A DNA stretch of 37,186 bases from Scatomorpha sp964345235 (GTDB lineage Bacteria; Bacillota; Clostridia; Oscillospirales; Oscillospiraceae). The DNA lies in the NCBI GenBank assembly GCA_964345235.1, contig CAYFQE010000011.1:1-37186 (forward strand). Reading direction: 5' to 3'. The position numbers were made by a program, and so were the translations under genes. How positions within the stretch are numbered: the first letter of the stretch is position 1; every line of letters starts with the position of its first letter. The notes under the pieces were generated by a model that ran no database searches, was not told where the DNA came from, and saw nothing but the letters and a program-made list of their open reading frames with translations. Shown here piece by piece: positions 29,686-37,186 of this stretch.

Positions 29686-30992
29686 TGAAAGCAAAAAACG
29701 AACTCGGACTTATACTTTTTCCCGCCTTCGACTGGGCAATCTCGCCCACCCATCCCGAAAGAGAAGAAAGACTGCTCTACACGCAGGACCAGCTCCTTGA
29801 GGAGGGGATAGAGGATGTGGAGGGAATTCATTTTTTCAACCCTCTGGTAGCGACAAAAAAAGACATCGACCGTGTCCATTTTTGTTATCCGAACAGTGAA
29901 AAACTGCTTACGGAGTCGCATTTTATTGCGGCGGGCGGAGTTATGCGGGCGTTTGATGCGGTTTTAAGCAAGGAAACGGACAAGTCCTTTGCGCTCGTGA
30001 GGCCGCCCGGACACCATGCACAACGAGTAGTTTACGGCGACAGGGGTTTTTGCATCGCAAATATCGAAGCCGTCGGTCTCGCTTATGCGCGGCAGAAATA
30101 CGGCGACATGAGAGTTGCCGTTGTAGATACCGACTGTCATCACGGGGACGGGACAGAGGACATATATTGGAACGATCCCGACACGCTCTTCATCTCTTTT
30201 CATCAGGACGGACGAACTCTCTACCCCGGAACAGGGCCGATAGAAGACCTCGGCGGTCCGTCCGCCTTCGGCTATAATGTAAACATACCGCTCCCGCCGA
30301 ACACCGGAGACGAGGGCTTTCAATATGTGCTCGAGAACACCGTTCTCCCCATACTCGAAGATTATAAGCCGGATATCATCATAAACTCGGCGGGGCAGGA
30401 CAACCACTATACCGACCCCCTTACCAACATGAACTTTTCGGCTCAAGGCTACGCCAAGCTAAACAGCCGCCTAAATCCCGACATCGCCGTTTTAGAGGGC
30501 GGGTATTCAATTCAGGGAGCACTGCCCTATGTGAATACGGGAATTATTCTAGCTATGGCGGGGCTTGACTATTCAGGCGTTTTAGAGCCCGATTATCACC
30601 TAGGAAAATGGAAACAGTCGAATAGGGTTACGGAGGAAGTGAAAAAAATCTCCGAAAAGGTTTTAAATATTTGGCAAAACAAAGAAGCTCTCGGAAGAAA
30701 GCTCTTTGAGGGCAAATCTTCAGTAAAGAGAAATCGCCAGGTCTACTATGATACAGCCGGAATTTTTGAAACGCAAATTCAGGAGTTTAGACCATGCCCG
30801 AACTGCCCCGGGGTGGATTCGATTCAATCTTGGAACGACAGGGGAGCATCGCTTATAGGAATTACCATTCCGAGAAAAGCCTGCCCCGCCTGCCAAAAAG
30901 AGGGGTACAAGCTCTTTGAACAGGCAAAGGAATTGAAGGTAAAAAAGAGATTTCTTCAAGACCTGACAAGAGATGAATTTTTCTCGGTATGA
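29682..30992 (+). CDS. HDAC-like (AcuC/acetylpolyamine amidohydrolase family) zinc amidohydrolase with C-terminal four-cysteine motif
   Basis: The 436-residue product has a complete class I/II histone-deacetylase-type active site: RPPGHH (H111, H112), DTDCHHGDG (zinc ligands D151 and H153), third ligand D240 in SAGQD, and the transition-state Tyr275 in LEGGYS. Bacterial members remove acetyl or other acyl groups from amines such as acetylpolyamines or from acetyl-lysine on proteins. The extra C-terminal ~70 residues carry CPNC (372-375) and CPAC (401-404), a likely zinc ribbon or cluster site not found in AcuC. GGAGG precedes the ATG inside the hydantoinase gene. Substrate unknown. Confidence 0.9.
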   Translation: MMKAKNELGLILFPAFDWAISPTHPEREERLLYTQDQLLEEGIEDVEGIHFFNPLVATKKDIDRVHFCYPNSEKLLTESHFIAAGGVMRAFDAVLSKETDKSFALVRPPGHHAQRVVYGDRGFCIANIEAVGLAYARQKYGDMRVAVVDTDCHHGDGTEDIYWNDPDTLFISFHQDGRTLYPGTGPIEDLGGPSAFGYNVNIPLPPNTGDEGFQYVLENTVLPILEDYKPDIIINSAGQDNHYTDPLTNMNFSAQGYAKLNSRLNPDIAVLEGGYSIQGALPYVNTGIILAMAGLDYSGVLEPDYHLGKWKQSNRVTEEVKKISEKVLNIWQNKEALGRKLFEGKSSVKRNRQVYYDTAGIFETQIQEFRPCPNCPGVDSIQSWNDRGASLIGITIPRKACPACQKEGYKLFEQAKELKVKKRFLQDLTRDEFFSV

Positions 30993-30997
30993 TACAA

Positions 30998-31030
30998 AAA
31001 AGGCTCCCTTTATGTAAAGGGAGCCTTTAA
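30998..31030. terminator. Bidirectional terminator between the HDAC-like and SGNH genes
   Basis: AAAGGCTCCCTTT and AAAGGGAGCCTTT pair across ATGT in a perfect 13-base stem, with A and T runs on both sides. The genes converge on it. Confidence 0.9.
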
Positions 31031-31049
31031 TGCTATGTACAATTGTGTT

Positions 31050-31742
31050 TTACGCCAGCTTATTGAGAAAAGGCTTAATTAACTTTTCCAAAGTTTCCCA
31101 GATTAGCTTCTGGCCCAGTTTTGTGGGGTGTATGCCGTCGGGACCTATATAGTCCTTATAGCGGTGTACCCTTAAAAACGGAGAGCGAATATCAATTAGC
31201 GGCACTTCCTTGGCTCTGGCAATCTTCGCCACAATGTGCGAATAGGTTTCCTGCCAGCGGTAGATGAGGTTCATCGAGCCAAGCCAATTGAGTATGGGCT
31301 CGTGGCCTTTTATCGGGTCGCTAAAGTGCTTGAAGTAGCGCTCTGCGTCTATGGGCGCAGGGAGTACGCAGAGAGGCTCTCCTCCTGCGGCCCTAACTCT
31401 TTCTATAATTTCCTCGTAGTTTTCCTCAAACCGCTCGGGAACGACAAAGCACAGGTGGTCTTCATCGGGCTTTTGCGCAATCTCGGCCCAGTTGAAGTCG
31501 CAGTCGTTAGAGCCGTATTCGATAAGGCAGAGGCGCTTTTCGCACTCGGTATCTATTCGCTCGGGGAGCGAAAGCTTTAGGGCCTTTTCGGTTGTGGCGC
31601 CGAAGCGCGAAAGATTTAAGAGCTTGAGTCCCGTGTTTTTAATAAAGGACTCCTGAGGCTCTCTGTAATTTACATATCTTCCTTCTTGGAGGACAGTGCC
31701 TTTTAAGACACTGTCCCCCAGTATTGTTAGGGAAATTGACAA
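31050..31742 (-). CDS. SGNH/GDSL-family hydrolase
   Basis: The 230-residue product starts at TTG 31742 with GGGGT upstream. Block I is LTILGDSVLKG (nucleophile S11), block III YGSNDCDF (N), and block V DGIHPTKLGQ provides the catalytic Asp and His. There is no signal peptide, so it probably acts in the cytoplasm as an esterase, lipase or acyl-hydrolase on an unknown small substrate. Only nine bases separate it from the 895-residue oxidoreductase gene, so it is the third gene of the hypB operon. Confidence 0.85.
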   Translation of the reverse strand: MSISLTILGDSVLKGTVLQEGRYVNYREPQESFIKNTGLKLLNLSRFGATTEKALKLSLPERIDTECEKRLCLIEYGSNDCDFNWAEIAQKPDEDHLCFVVPERFEENYEEIIERVRAAGGEPLCVLPAPIDAERYFKHFSDPIKGHEPILNWLGSMNLIYRWQETYSHIVAKIARAKEVPLIDIRSPFLRVHRYKDYIGPDGIHPTKLGQKLIWETLEKLIKPFLNKLA

Positions 31743-31751
31743 TTTTTACCC

Positions 31752-34439
31752 CTATTTCTTTTTACCAAGACTTATAAGCAGTTTTCCTGCGCGCTTGAAA
31801 ACATTCGCTCCGCTACGAATCATGAGTTTTTCGTAGTTTTCGCCTTGCTTGTCGTCAACTCTTATAAGATGAATTGCATCGAATTTGCATTTTGTAACGC
31901 ATACGCCGCAACCTACACAGGCCTGTCTGTCAACAACAACGGCGCCGCAACCGAGACAGCGCTCGGTCTCTTTGCGAACCTGCTCTTCGGAGAGCACGGA
32001 GCGAAGGTCGTCGAAGGTCTTTTTGCTCTTTGCAACATCGACAATGGGAGGAGCCTGTCTGGGAGCGCGGTCGAAGCCTTTTAGCTTGGCCTCGGATTTG
32101 TTGAAATCGAAGTAGTTCTTTCTGTGTCTGCCTATCGTGAGGCTCTGGCCCTCGTGTACGAAACGGCTTATCGATATGGCGGCTTCCTTGCCTGCCGCTA
32201 TTGCATCGATGACAAAGGCGGGACCTGTGTAGACATCGCCGCCGACAAATATGTCGCTCTGGCCTGTCTGAAGGGTGAACTCGTTGGCTTCGGCAAAACC
32301 GCGCTTGTCGGTCTTGACTGCCGTTCCCTCGAGAATCTTGCCCCACTCGGCAGCTTGGCCTATGGCGGCTATCACGGAATCGAGCTCAATTTCTTCGGTT
32401 TCGCCCTCGAGAGCTACTACCTTAAATCTGCCCGAGTCGTCCTTTTGGTCCGAAAGCTTCATCTTCTGAACCTTAAGCGCACTTAACTTGCCGTCTTTGC
32501 CCAGAATCTCCAGCGGAGCTTCTAAGAAGCGAAGCTTCACGCCCTCGTCGAGAGCTTCCTGAACTTCCTCGTCGGCGGCGGGCATTTCCTCGCGGCTACG
32601 GCGATAGATTAAGGACACCTCTTCGGCTCCGAGCCTTACGGCGGAGCGGGCGACATCGATGGCAACATTTCCGCCGCCGATTACGGCGACTTTTTTGCCC
32701 AGAGCGGGCTTCTTGCCGAGGTTGAGCTCTTTAAGGAAGTCTATGCCGTGGTACACGCCCTCGAGCTCCTCGCCGGGAACGCCGATGGAAGATGACTTCC
32801 AAGCGCCTATACCGGCAAAGAATGCCTTAAAGCCTTCGGCTCTGAGCTCGTCGAGAGTTTTGTCTTTGCCTATCTCAACGCCTGTCTTAAACTCGACGCC
32901 CATTTCGCGAATGATGTCTATTTCGGCCTCGATAACATCTTTTGCGAGCCTGTAAGAGGGAATGCCGAGAGTGAGCATGCCGCCCAGCTTTTCTTCTTTC
33001 TCGAACACGGTGACGGGATAGCCCCAGAGAGCGAGGTAGTAGGCACAGCTCAGTCCGGCGGGGCCGGCGCCGATTACGGCAACCTTTTCCTCGAAGGGTT
33101 TGCCCGTGAGGTTTTTCATTTTGGGAATTATGCGGGTCTTCGGGTCGAGCTCTCTTTCGGCAAGGAATTTTTTGACCTCGTCAATGGCGACAGGGGCATC
33201 GAGATTGCCTCTGGTGCACTCTTCCTCGCAGAAACGCGGACAAATTCTTCCGCAGACTGCAGGGAAGGGGTTTTCTTCACGAATCAGCTGGAGAGCCTCA
33301 TCGTAACGACCCTGAGCCGCAAGTTTGAGATAGCCTTGAACCGGAATGTGCGCGGGGCAGTGGGTTTTGCAGGGAGCCGTGCCGTCTTCGGCAACGATTT
33401 TGCGCTCTTCTCTATAGTTCGGGCGGAAGTGCTTGCTCGACCACCAGAGCTTGTCATCGGGTGTTACCTCGTGTTTTACGAAGCTGGGAATCTCGCAGAG
33501 CTTCTGGCCGAGCGTGAGAGCGTTTACTTGGCAGTTTTCAACGCACTGGCCGCAGGCAACGCACTTGTCTTTATCGACATTGGCTTTAAAGTTGGATCTG
33601 ATTATATCGGGAGTTTGGAAATATTGAGAAATGCGGAGACTGAAGCAGGAACAGCCACAGCAGTTGCAGATTGCCGCAAACTTTCCCGTTTCGGGATCGA
33701 GGTTCGAAACCTCGTGAACAAGTCCGTTTTCCTCGCAACGCTTGAGTATTTCGTAGCACTCTTCCTTGTCAATCTCGCGGCCGTGACCTGTGCGGATGTG
33801 GTACTCGGCGGCCTCGTTGAAGAAAAGACAGACATCCTTTTCCAAGTGTCCGCAACCTTCACCCATTAGGCGGCGAGATCTTCTACATGAGCAGTCGGTA
33901 ACAGCTATGAGAGTGGCGGTTTCGACTATGTTCGAAATTTCTTCGTTTGTGCCGATGTGGGATTCGTCTTTTAGGGCGGACTCAATAGGGACAACACGCA
34001 TCATGCCCTGCCCGACGGGGATATAGGGAGTAATGGGTCTTATTCTTCTTCTGGTGTACTCCTCAAAGCATTCGGCAATTACGGGATATTTTTCAACCAT
34101 CTCGGTGTTGCCGACCATCATTTCCATGATGCCGGGCACCCAAATGGGCATTACGAAGACATCGCAGCCTCTCTCTTTGTCGTAGTGGTAGCGGGTAACA
34201 CCCAGGTCTCCGAGATGATAGAGTATCTCTTCAACTCTGTCTAAGGGCTTTTTTACCTTTTTTGCAACTTCCTCGGCCGTGCGGGGCTTGCGCACGCGCA
34301 GTCCCATGGCGACCTCGGCCATTTCATCGGTGAGCACGGGATCTAAAATCCTGTACTCGGGATCGTTTACGGTAATGCCGGTGTAAGTTCCGCATTCCAA
34401 GCTTATCTTGGTTGCGAGCTTCATGATAATCGGTCTCAT
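31752..34439 (-). CDS. Multi-domain Fe-S/FAD oxidoreductase (GltD/NfnB-like, 895 residues)
   Basis: The domains run in this order. First, an N-terminal ~285-residue region with cysteines in TDCSCRR and CNCCGCSC (258-265). Then a ferredoxin-like CVACGQCVENC (293-303). Then a GltD-type unit with the Fe-S module CKTHCPAH...CGRICPRFCEEEC (357-408), FAD-binding GAGPAG (457-462), NAD(P)H-binding GGGNVA (588-593) and GGDVYTGPAFV. Last, a C-terminal ferredoxin with CLGCG (828-832) and CVGCGVCVTKC (841-851). It should pass electrons between NAD(P)H and a ferredoxin or another partner; glutamate synthase activity is not implied. The start codon is not certain (ATG 34439 or 34424). Confidence 0.85.
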   Translation of the reverse strand: MRPIIMKLATKISLECGTYTGITVNDPEYRILDPVLTDEMAEVAMGLRVRKPRTAEEVAKKVKKPLDRVEEILYHLGDLGVTRYHYDKERGCDVFVMPIWVPGIMEMMVGNTEMVEKYPVIAECFEEYTRRRIRPITPYIPVGQGMMRVVPIESALKDESHIGTNEEISNIVETATLIAVTDCSCRRSRRLMGEGCGHLEKDVCLFFNEAAEYHIRTGHGREIDKEECYEILKRCEENGLVHEVSNLDPETGKFAAICNCCGCSCFSLRISQYFQTPDIIRSNFKANVDKDKCVACGQCVENCQVNALTLGQKLCEIPSFVKHEVTPDDKLWWSSKHFRPNYREERKIVAEDGTAPCKTHCPAHIPVQGYLKLAAQGRYDEALQLIREENPFPAVCGRICPRFCEEECTRGNLDAPVAIDEVKKFLAERELDPKTRIIPKMKNLTGKPFEEKVAVIGAGPAGLSCAYYLALWGYPVTVFEKEEKLGGMLTLGIPSYRLAKDVIEAEIDIIREMGVEFKTGVEIGKDKTLDELRAEGFKAFFAGIGAWKSSSIGVPGEELEGVYHGIDFLKELNLGKKPALGKKVAVIGGGNVAIDVARSAVRLGAEEVSLIYRRSREEMPAADEEVQEALDEGVKLRFLEAPLEILGKDGKLSALKVQKMKLSDQKDDSGRFKVVALEGETEEIELDSVIAAIGQAAEWGKILEGTAVKTDKRGFAEANEFTLQTGQSDIFVGGDVYTGPAFVIDAIAAGKEAAISISRFVHEGQSLTIGRHRKNYFDFNKSEAKLKGFDRAPRQAPPIVDVAKSKKTFDDLRSVLSEEQVRKETERCLGCGAVVVDRQACVGCGVCVTKCKFDAIHLIRVDDKQGENYEKLMIRSGANVFKRAGKLLISLGKKK

Positions 34440-34509
34440 TATACTATCTTCACCCCTTATATTTAATTAGAAGTCGAGCTCAGCCGCGCTGAACTCGACT
34501 TACAAATTT

Positions 34510-35172
34510 CTACTTGTTGTGCGCCTTGACCTCACTGCGAATCCAATCGAGCAGTTTTTCGACGCCTTGGCCGGTTTTGGCCGAGATGGGAATTATTTCG
34601 ATGCCGGGATTTAATTTGTGAATTCTTTCGGTGACAAGCTCAAGGCTGAAATCGAAGAACTCGGCCGCATCGATTTTGTTTACGATGACAAGATCGACAA
34701 CCTCGAACATGAGCGGGTATTTTAAAGGCTTGTCGTCGCCCTCGGGCACCGAAAGTATCATGGCGCTCTTGGTGGCGCCCGTATCGAACTCGGCGGGGCA
34801 GACTAAGTTTCCGACATTTTCTAAAACACAGAAATCCACATCTTCTATGCCGAGCGCATCGAGCCCCTGCCTTGTCATATCGGCGGTGAGGTGGCACATG
34901 CCGCCCGTGTGCACCTGTATGGCCTTGGCGCCCGCTTCTTTAACGGCGTGGGCATCGACATCCGAATCGATATCGGCCTCGATAACGCCAACCCTCATTT
35001 CGTTCTTAAGTCCCTCGATTACGCGCTTAAGGGTTGTTGTTTTGCCCGAACCGGGGGAGCTCATGAGGTTTAAAAGGTAGGTTTTCTGTTCCTTTAAATA
35101 GGCGCGGAGCTTATCGGCCTCGCGGTTGTTATCCTCAAAGACATTTTGCTTAATCTCTATGACTTTAAGCAT
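34510..35172 (-). CDS. hypB: HypB-type nickel-insertion GTPase
   Basis: The 220-residue SIMIBI GTPase has the P-loop SPGSGKTT (39-46), EADIDSDVDA, the metal-site segment GGMCHLTADM (C93, H94) with C125 in NLVCPAEFD, and NKID with SAKTGQG. HypB uses GTP to help load nickel into NiFe hydrogenase and urease. The His-rich stretch and N-terminal CXXCGC metal site of E. coli HypB are absent, as in many Clostridia. No hypA, other hyp gene or hydrogenase subunit is in the window. It heads the operon with the Fe-S/flavin oxidoreductase and is driven by a good promoter. Confidence 0.92.
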   Translation of the reverse strand: MLKVIEIKQNVFEDNNREADKLRAYLKEQKTYLLNLMSSPGSGKTTTLKRVIEGLKNEMRVGVIEADIDSDVDAHAVKEAGAKAIQVHTGGMCHLTADMTRQGLDALGIEDVDFCVLENVGNLVCPAEFDTGATKSAMILSVPEGDDKPLKYPLMFEVVDLVIVNKIDAAEFFDFSLELVTERIHKLNPGIEIIPISAKTGQGVEKLLDWIRSEVKAHNK

Positions 35173-35233
35173 ATTTCTTTCTCCTTTTTTCTCGTATTAC
35201 AGCTATGATATTTTTTTCTCAAAGACACAGCTA

Positions 35234-35262
35234 ATTTTAACACAGGCGCAAACATTCGTCAA
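35234..35262 (-). promoter_or_regulatory. Predicted sigma-A promoter for hypB operon
   Basis: On the minus strand TTGACG (35262-35257) and TAAAAT (35239-35234) are 17 bases apart, about 60 bases before the hypB start codon. Confidence 0.75.
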
Positions 35263-35330
35263 TTTATAAAGGCTCTAGCCAGGCGCAAAGTACAGGCTTT
35301 GCAGGCATAGTCGTCAGTCCGGGCAAAAAA

Positions 35331-35354
35331 GCACCGAGCGCTTGAGCTCTGTGC
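35331..35354 (-). terminator. Orphan terminator-like hairpin
   Basis: GCAC-C-GAGC and GCTC-T-GTGC pair across GCTTGA. On the minus strand it is followed directly by TTTTTT, so it would stop leftward transcripts. It stands between the divergent hypB and degV promoters, where no leftward gene is convincing. The 455-base gap 35173-35627 holds this hairpin, the two promoters and a tiny ORF. Confidence 0.55.
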
Positions 35355-35438
35355 GGCTTTTTGCGCAGATAAAATTAAAGCAAGTAAATAAGCACAAAAA
35401 CAGCGGGTTTTGGAAGATGCTCTTGGCTAAATCGCAAA

Positions 35439-35467
35439 TTGACACTGCGGCAGATTTTTGTTATAAA
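35439..35467 (+). promoter_or_regulatory. Predicted sigma-A promoter for the DegV gene
   Basis: TTGACA (35439-35444) and TATAAA (35462-35467) have a 17-base spacer. The mRNA leader would be about 150 bases, containing a 19-codon ORF with its own ribosome-binding site. Confidence 0.75.
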
Positions 35468-35480
35468 GAGGTGAAAGAGT

Positions 35481-35540
35481 ATGCCTTTTCTCGAAGCTTT
35501 CCGTATTAACTTAATGCGAGATTTAGACGAGCGCCGATGA
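35481..35540 (+). CDS. Possible 19-residue leader peptide ORF upstream of degV
   Basis: ATG 35481 has GAGGTG 5-11 bases upstream and reads MPFLEAFRINLMRDLDERR to TGA. A second short frame (ATG 35537) overlaps its stop and runs past the DegV start. The ribosome-binding site and position just after a promoter are suggestive. There is no run of one amino acid nor a following attenuator, so a control role is unproven. It could equally be a gene scrap. Confidence 0.3.
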   Translation: MPFLEAFRINLMRDLDERR

Positions 35541-35627
35541 AAGATATGCCTGAATTGCTTGCAGAAAATCAGAGTCGGAAGCGTCAATCTTCGACAGTTC
35601 TGAAATACAGAGACAGAGGTAAACAGC

Positions 35628-36506
35628 ATGCGCGACTATATTATTATGACAGACAGCGGGAGCAGCCTGAATCAGACTGAGGTCAAGGAGCTTGGGGTTA
35701 CGGTTTTGCCGCTCAGCTTCACAATGGAGGGCAAAACATATTTAGACACACCCGACCATGCGGGCATGCATCCCGAAATATTTTTTAAAAAAATCAAAGA
35801 GGGCGTAGAGTGTAAAACTGCGACGGTCAATGTTAAACAATATATCGACGCTATGAGACCTGTTTTGAGTGAGGGTAAGGACATACTCTGCATTTGCTTC
35901 TCGAGCGCTCTTTCGGGAACCTATAACGCCGCCTGCGTTGCCGCCGAGGAAATGAAAGAAGAGTTTCCCGAGGGCAAGGTGATAGTTATAGATTCTCTCG
36001 GCGCCTGCCGAGGTATGGGCATGCTTGTTTACAGAACGGTTATGGAGCGCAGGAGAACAAACGCCGATATAGATACCCTTGCAAAATTCGTATACGAGCA
36101 GAGAGATAAGCAGGGGCACTGGTTTATAGTCGATGACTTAAACCACCTTAGAAAAGGCGGCAGACTCAATGCCGTGACGGCCATTGCCGGTATTGTGTTG
36201 GGCATAAGACCCGTCATGCACTGCGATGCCGAGGGCAAGCTCACCCCCGTGAGCAAGGTCAGGGGAGCCAAAGCCGCGCTAAAGGCAATTTTCGACAAGA
36301 TGGAAGAAACCGGCGACGATATTAAAAATCAAAAGACGGTGTTTATCTGCCACGCCGCCTGCCCCGATTATGTGCAGTATGTTTCGGAGCTTATAAGTGA
36401 AAAGTACGGCATAACCGACATAAGGGCCGACTACATCTGCCCCGTCGTCGGAGCGCACACGGGCTGCGGCACCTTGGGACTTTTCTTCGTTGCAAACGAG
36501 AGATAA
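35628..36506 (+). CDS. DegV family fatty-acid-binding protein (FakB-like)
   Basis: The 292-residue protein has the family start YIIMTDSGSSLNQ, the hydroxyl-contacting CFSSALSGTYNAA loop, VIDSLGACRGMGM, and the domain-2 LRKGGRLNAVTAIAGIVLGIRPVMHCDAEGKL followed by C-terminal VGAHTGCGTLGLFF. DegV/FakB proteins hold a fatty acid for phosphorylation by the kinase FakA. AGAGGT precedes ATG 35628. No fakA is in the window. Single gene with its own promoter and terminator. Confidence 0.93.
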   Translation: MRDYIIMTDSGSSLNQTEVKELGVTVLPLSFTMEGKTYLDTPDHAGMHPEIFFKKIKEGVECKTATVNVKQYIDAMRPVLSEGKDILCICFSSALSGTYNAACVAAEEMKEEFPEGKVIVIDSLGACRGMGMLVYRTVMERRRTNADIDTLAKFVYEQRDKQGHWFIVDDLNHLRKGGRLNAVTAIAGIVLGIRPVMHCDAEGKLTPVSKVRGAKAALKAIFDKMEETGDDIKNQKTVFICHAACPDYVQYVSELISEKYGITDIRADYICPVVGAHTGCGTLGLFFVANER

Positions 36507-36528
36507 AAAGCCTTAGTATTAATTAAAT

Positions 36529-36573
36529 AAAAAGCACTTCGGAAAATTCGTGTTTTTCGAAGTGCTTTTTTTA
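36529..36573 (+). terminator. Intrinsic terminator after the DegV gene
   Basis: AAAAAGCACTTCG and CGAAGTGCTTTTT form a 13-base perfect stem with a 16-base loop, followed by TTT. It is symmetric enough to work for the converging IclR gene as well. Confidence 0.85.
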
Positions 36574-36674
36574 TATCCCTGAGTATTTCCGATTGTAATA
36601 ATTAAAATACATTTAATATTGCTTCAATGCGATGACTAAGCGCTATTAAATGCAAGACACCGGTTACAAAACAA

Positions 36675-37186
36675 TCAAATAATTTTTGATATGCTCATCG
36701 CTGCGTGTTTTACTTCTCTTATTATATCTTCTTTTTTTACATCCATCCTAGTGCTTGCGCCCGAGATACTTATTGCGGCTATTGCAAACCCTAAATGACC
36801 CATAATAGGTGCGGCATAGCAGGTTAGGCCCGGGACACATTCTTCGAGATCTGTGCTGTAACCGTTCTCTTTTACAGCAATCAATTCCCGACGAAATTCT
36901 TCCGGATCTGTAATAGAGCAGTCGGTCAGTTTAACAAAGTTAAAGCTGTTGATAAAATCGCTGATTTTCGATTGCGCTTGAAAGGCCATAATACTCTTTC
37001 CGCTCGCTGTGGCGTTGAGGGGATATCTGTGGCCTATTTCGGTATCCATTTTCAGCGGTGTTAGGGGAGTTACTTTGTCTAAAAAGATTACGGAATACCC
37101 ATCCAAAATTGATAAATTTGTCGTTTCGGAAGAAGAAATGAAACGGAGGAGCCTTTTATTCAAAGGCAAAGAAGGAAGGAGAAGGA
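36675..37186 (-). CDS. IclR-family transcriptional regulator, C-terminal part (runs off the window)
   Basis: The frame is open to the right edge, so the DNA-binding N-terminus is outside. The visible ~169 residues are the IclR effector-binding domain: ETTNLSILDGYSVIFLDKV, the GHRYPLNATASGKSIMAF motif, EFRRELIAVKENGYSTDLEECVPGLTCYAAPI and SISGASTRM. IclR proteins bind small acids and usually control nearby catabolic genes, which would lie beyond the edge. The TTG at 37169 is not taken as the true start, because the coding frame continues upstream (LLLPS). Confidence 0.88.
   Translation of the reverse strand, partial: LLLPSLPLNKRLLRFISSSETTNLSILDGYSVIFLDKVTPLTPLKMDTEIGHRYPLNATASGKSIMAFQAQSKISDFINSFNFVKLTDCSITDPEEFRRELIAVKENGYSTDLEECVPGLTCYAAPIMGHLGFAIAAISISGASTRMDVKKEDIIREVKHAAMSISKII

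Noticed and set aside
31930..34026. Several overlapping forward and reverse frames inside the 895-residue gene
   Set aside because: All are shadows of one long gene with continuous domain matches.
35375..35629. Reverse 84-codon frame beside the orphan terminator
   Set aside because: It has no Shine-Dalgarno, overlaps the DegV promoter and start, and its composition is that of random sequence. The terminator alone is not enough to accept it.

Overview
The window looks like chromosome from a low-to-moderate GC Gram-positive bacterium of the Clostridia (Firmicutes). Three things point that way: the conserved run hprK-murB-rapZ-yvcK-whiA, an IreB-type phosphoprotein with an infC-rpmI-rplT operon, and surface-polymer genes of the teichoic acid type (LTA-synthase-like sulfatase, TagG/TagH-like ABC exporter). 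Several genes start with TTG behind a good Shine-Dalgarno. Small stem-loop repeats like those of uncultured gut Clostridia occur. I cannot name a species.

Left end (1-8.6 kb): a surface-polymer region with signs of rearrangement. The first 55 bases exactly repeat the 5' end of the glycosyltransferase gene at 3433. Between the two copies lie a small degraded membrane ORF, an AT-rich LTA-synthase-family gene, and a broken reverse-strand gene made of a glycosyltransferase-like N-terminus joined to the C-terminal half of a MEMO/LigB-type protein. A tight forward operon follows: GT2 glycosyltransferase, ABC-2 permease, ABC ATPase, thioredoxin-fold lipoprotein, endonuclease/exonuclease/phosphatase protein and an unrecognised 202-residue protein.

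8.6-12.5 kb: reverse-strand accessory genes. They are an EcsC-like protein with a SHOCT tail, a 91-residue orphan, a VWA protein with an intact MIDAS, a macro-domain protein with a C-terminal helix-turn-helix-like region, and a GNAT acetyltransferase. Two perfect palindromes precede the VWA gene.

12.5-19.1 kb: housekeeping core. On the reverse strand, infC (probably started by a non-canonical AUA codon), rpmI and rplT are preceded by a strong promoter and an attenuator-like leader. Divergently, hprK-murB-rapZ-yvcK-whiA couples carbon regulation, cell-wall precursor synthesis and division control. ireB faces whiA across a bidirectional terminator.

19.3-26.8 kb: tRNA-Arg(CCG), an unknown lipoprotein, an ApbE flavin transferase lipoprotein, RecG, and an ACT-domain protein with homoserine dehydrogenase and aspartate kinase (threonine/methionine branch of the aspartate pathway).

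26.8-37.2 kb: inverted repeats of REPIN type beside a 5'-truncated GT1 glycosyltransferase; a translationally coupled pair of hydantoinase/oxoprolinase-like and HDAC-like proteins, both predicted amide-bond hydrolases; a reverse operon of HypB, an 895-residue Fe-S/flavin oxidoreductase and an SGNH hydrolase; a DegV fatty-acid-binding protein; and the C-terminal part of an IclR regulator running off the right edge. The clearest candidates for undescribed function are the macro/VWA cluster, the hydantoinase/HDAC pair and the HypB operon. None can be called a new system from sequence alone.
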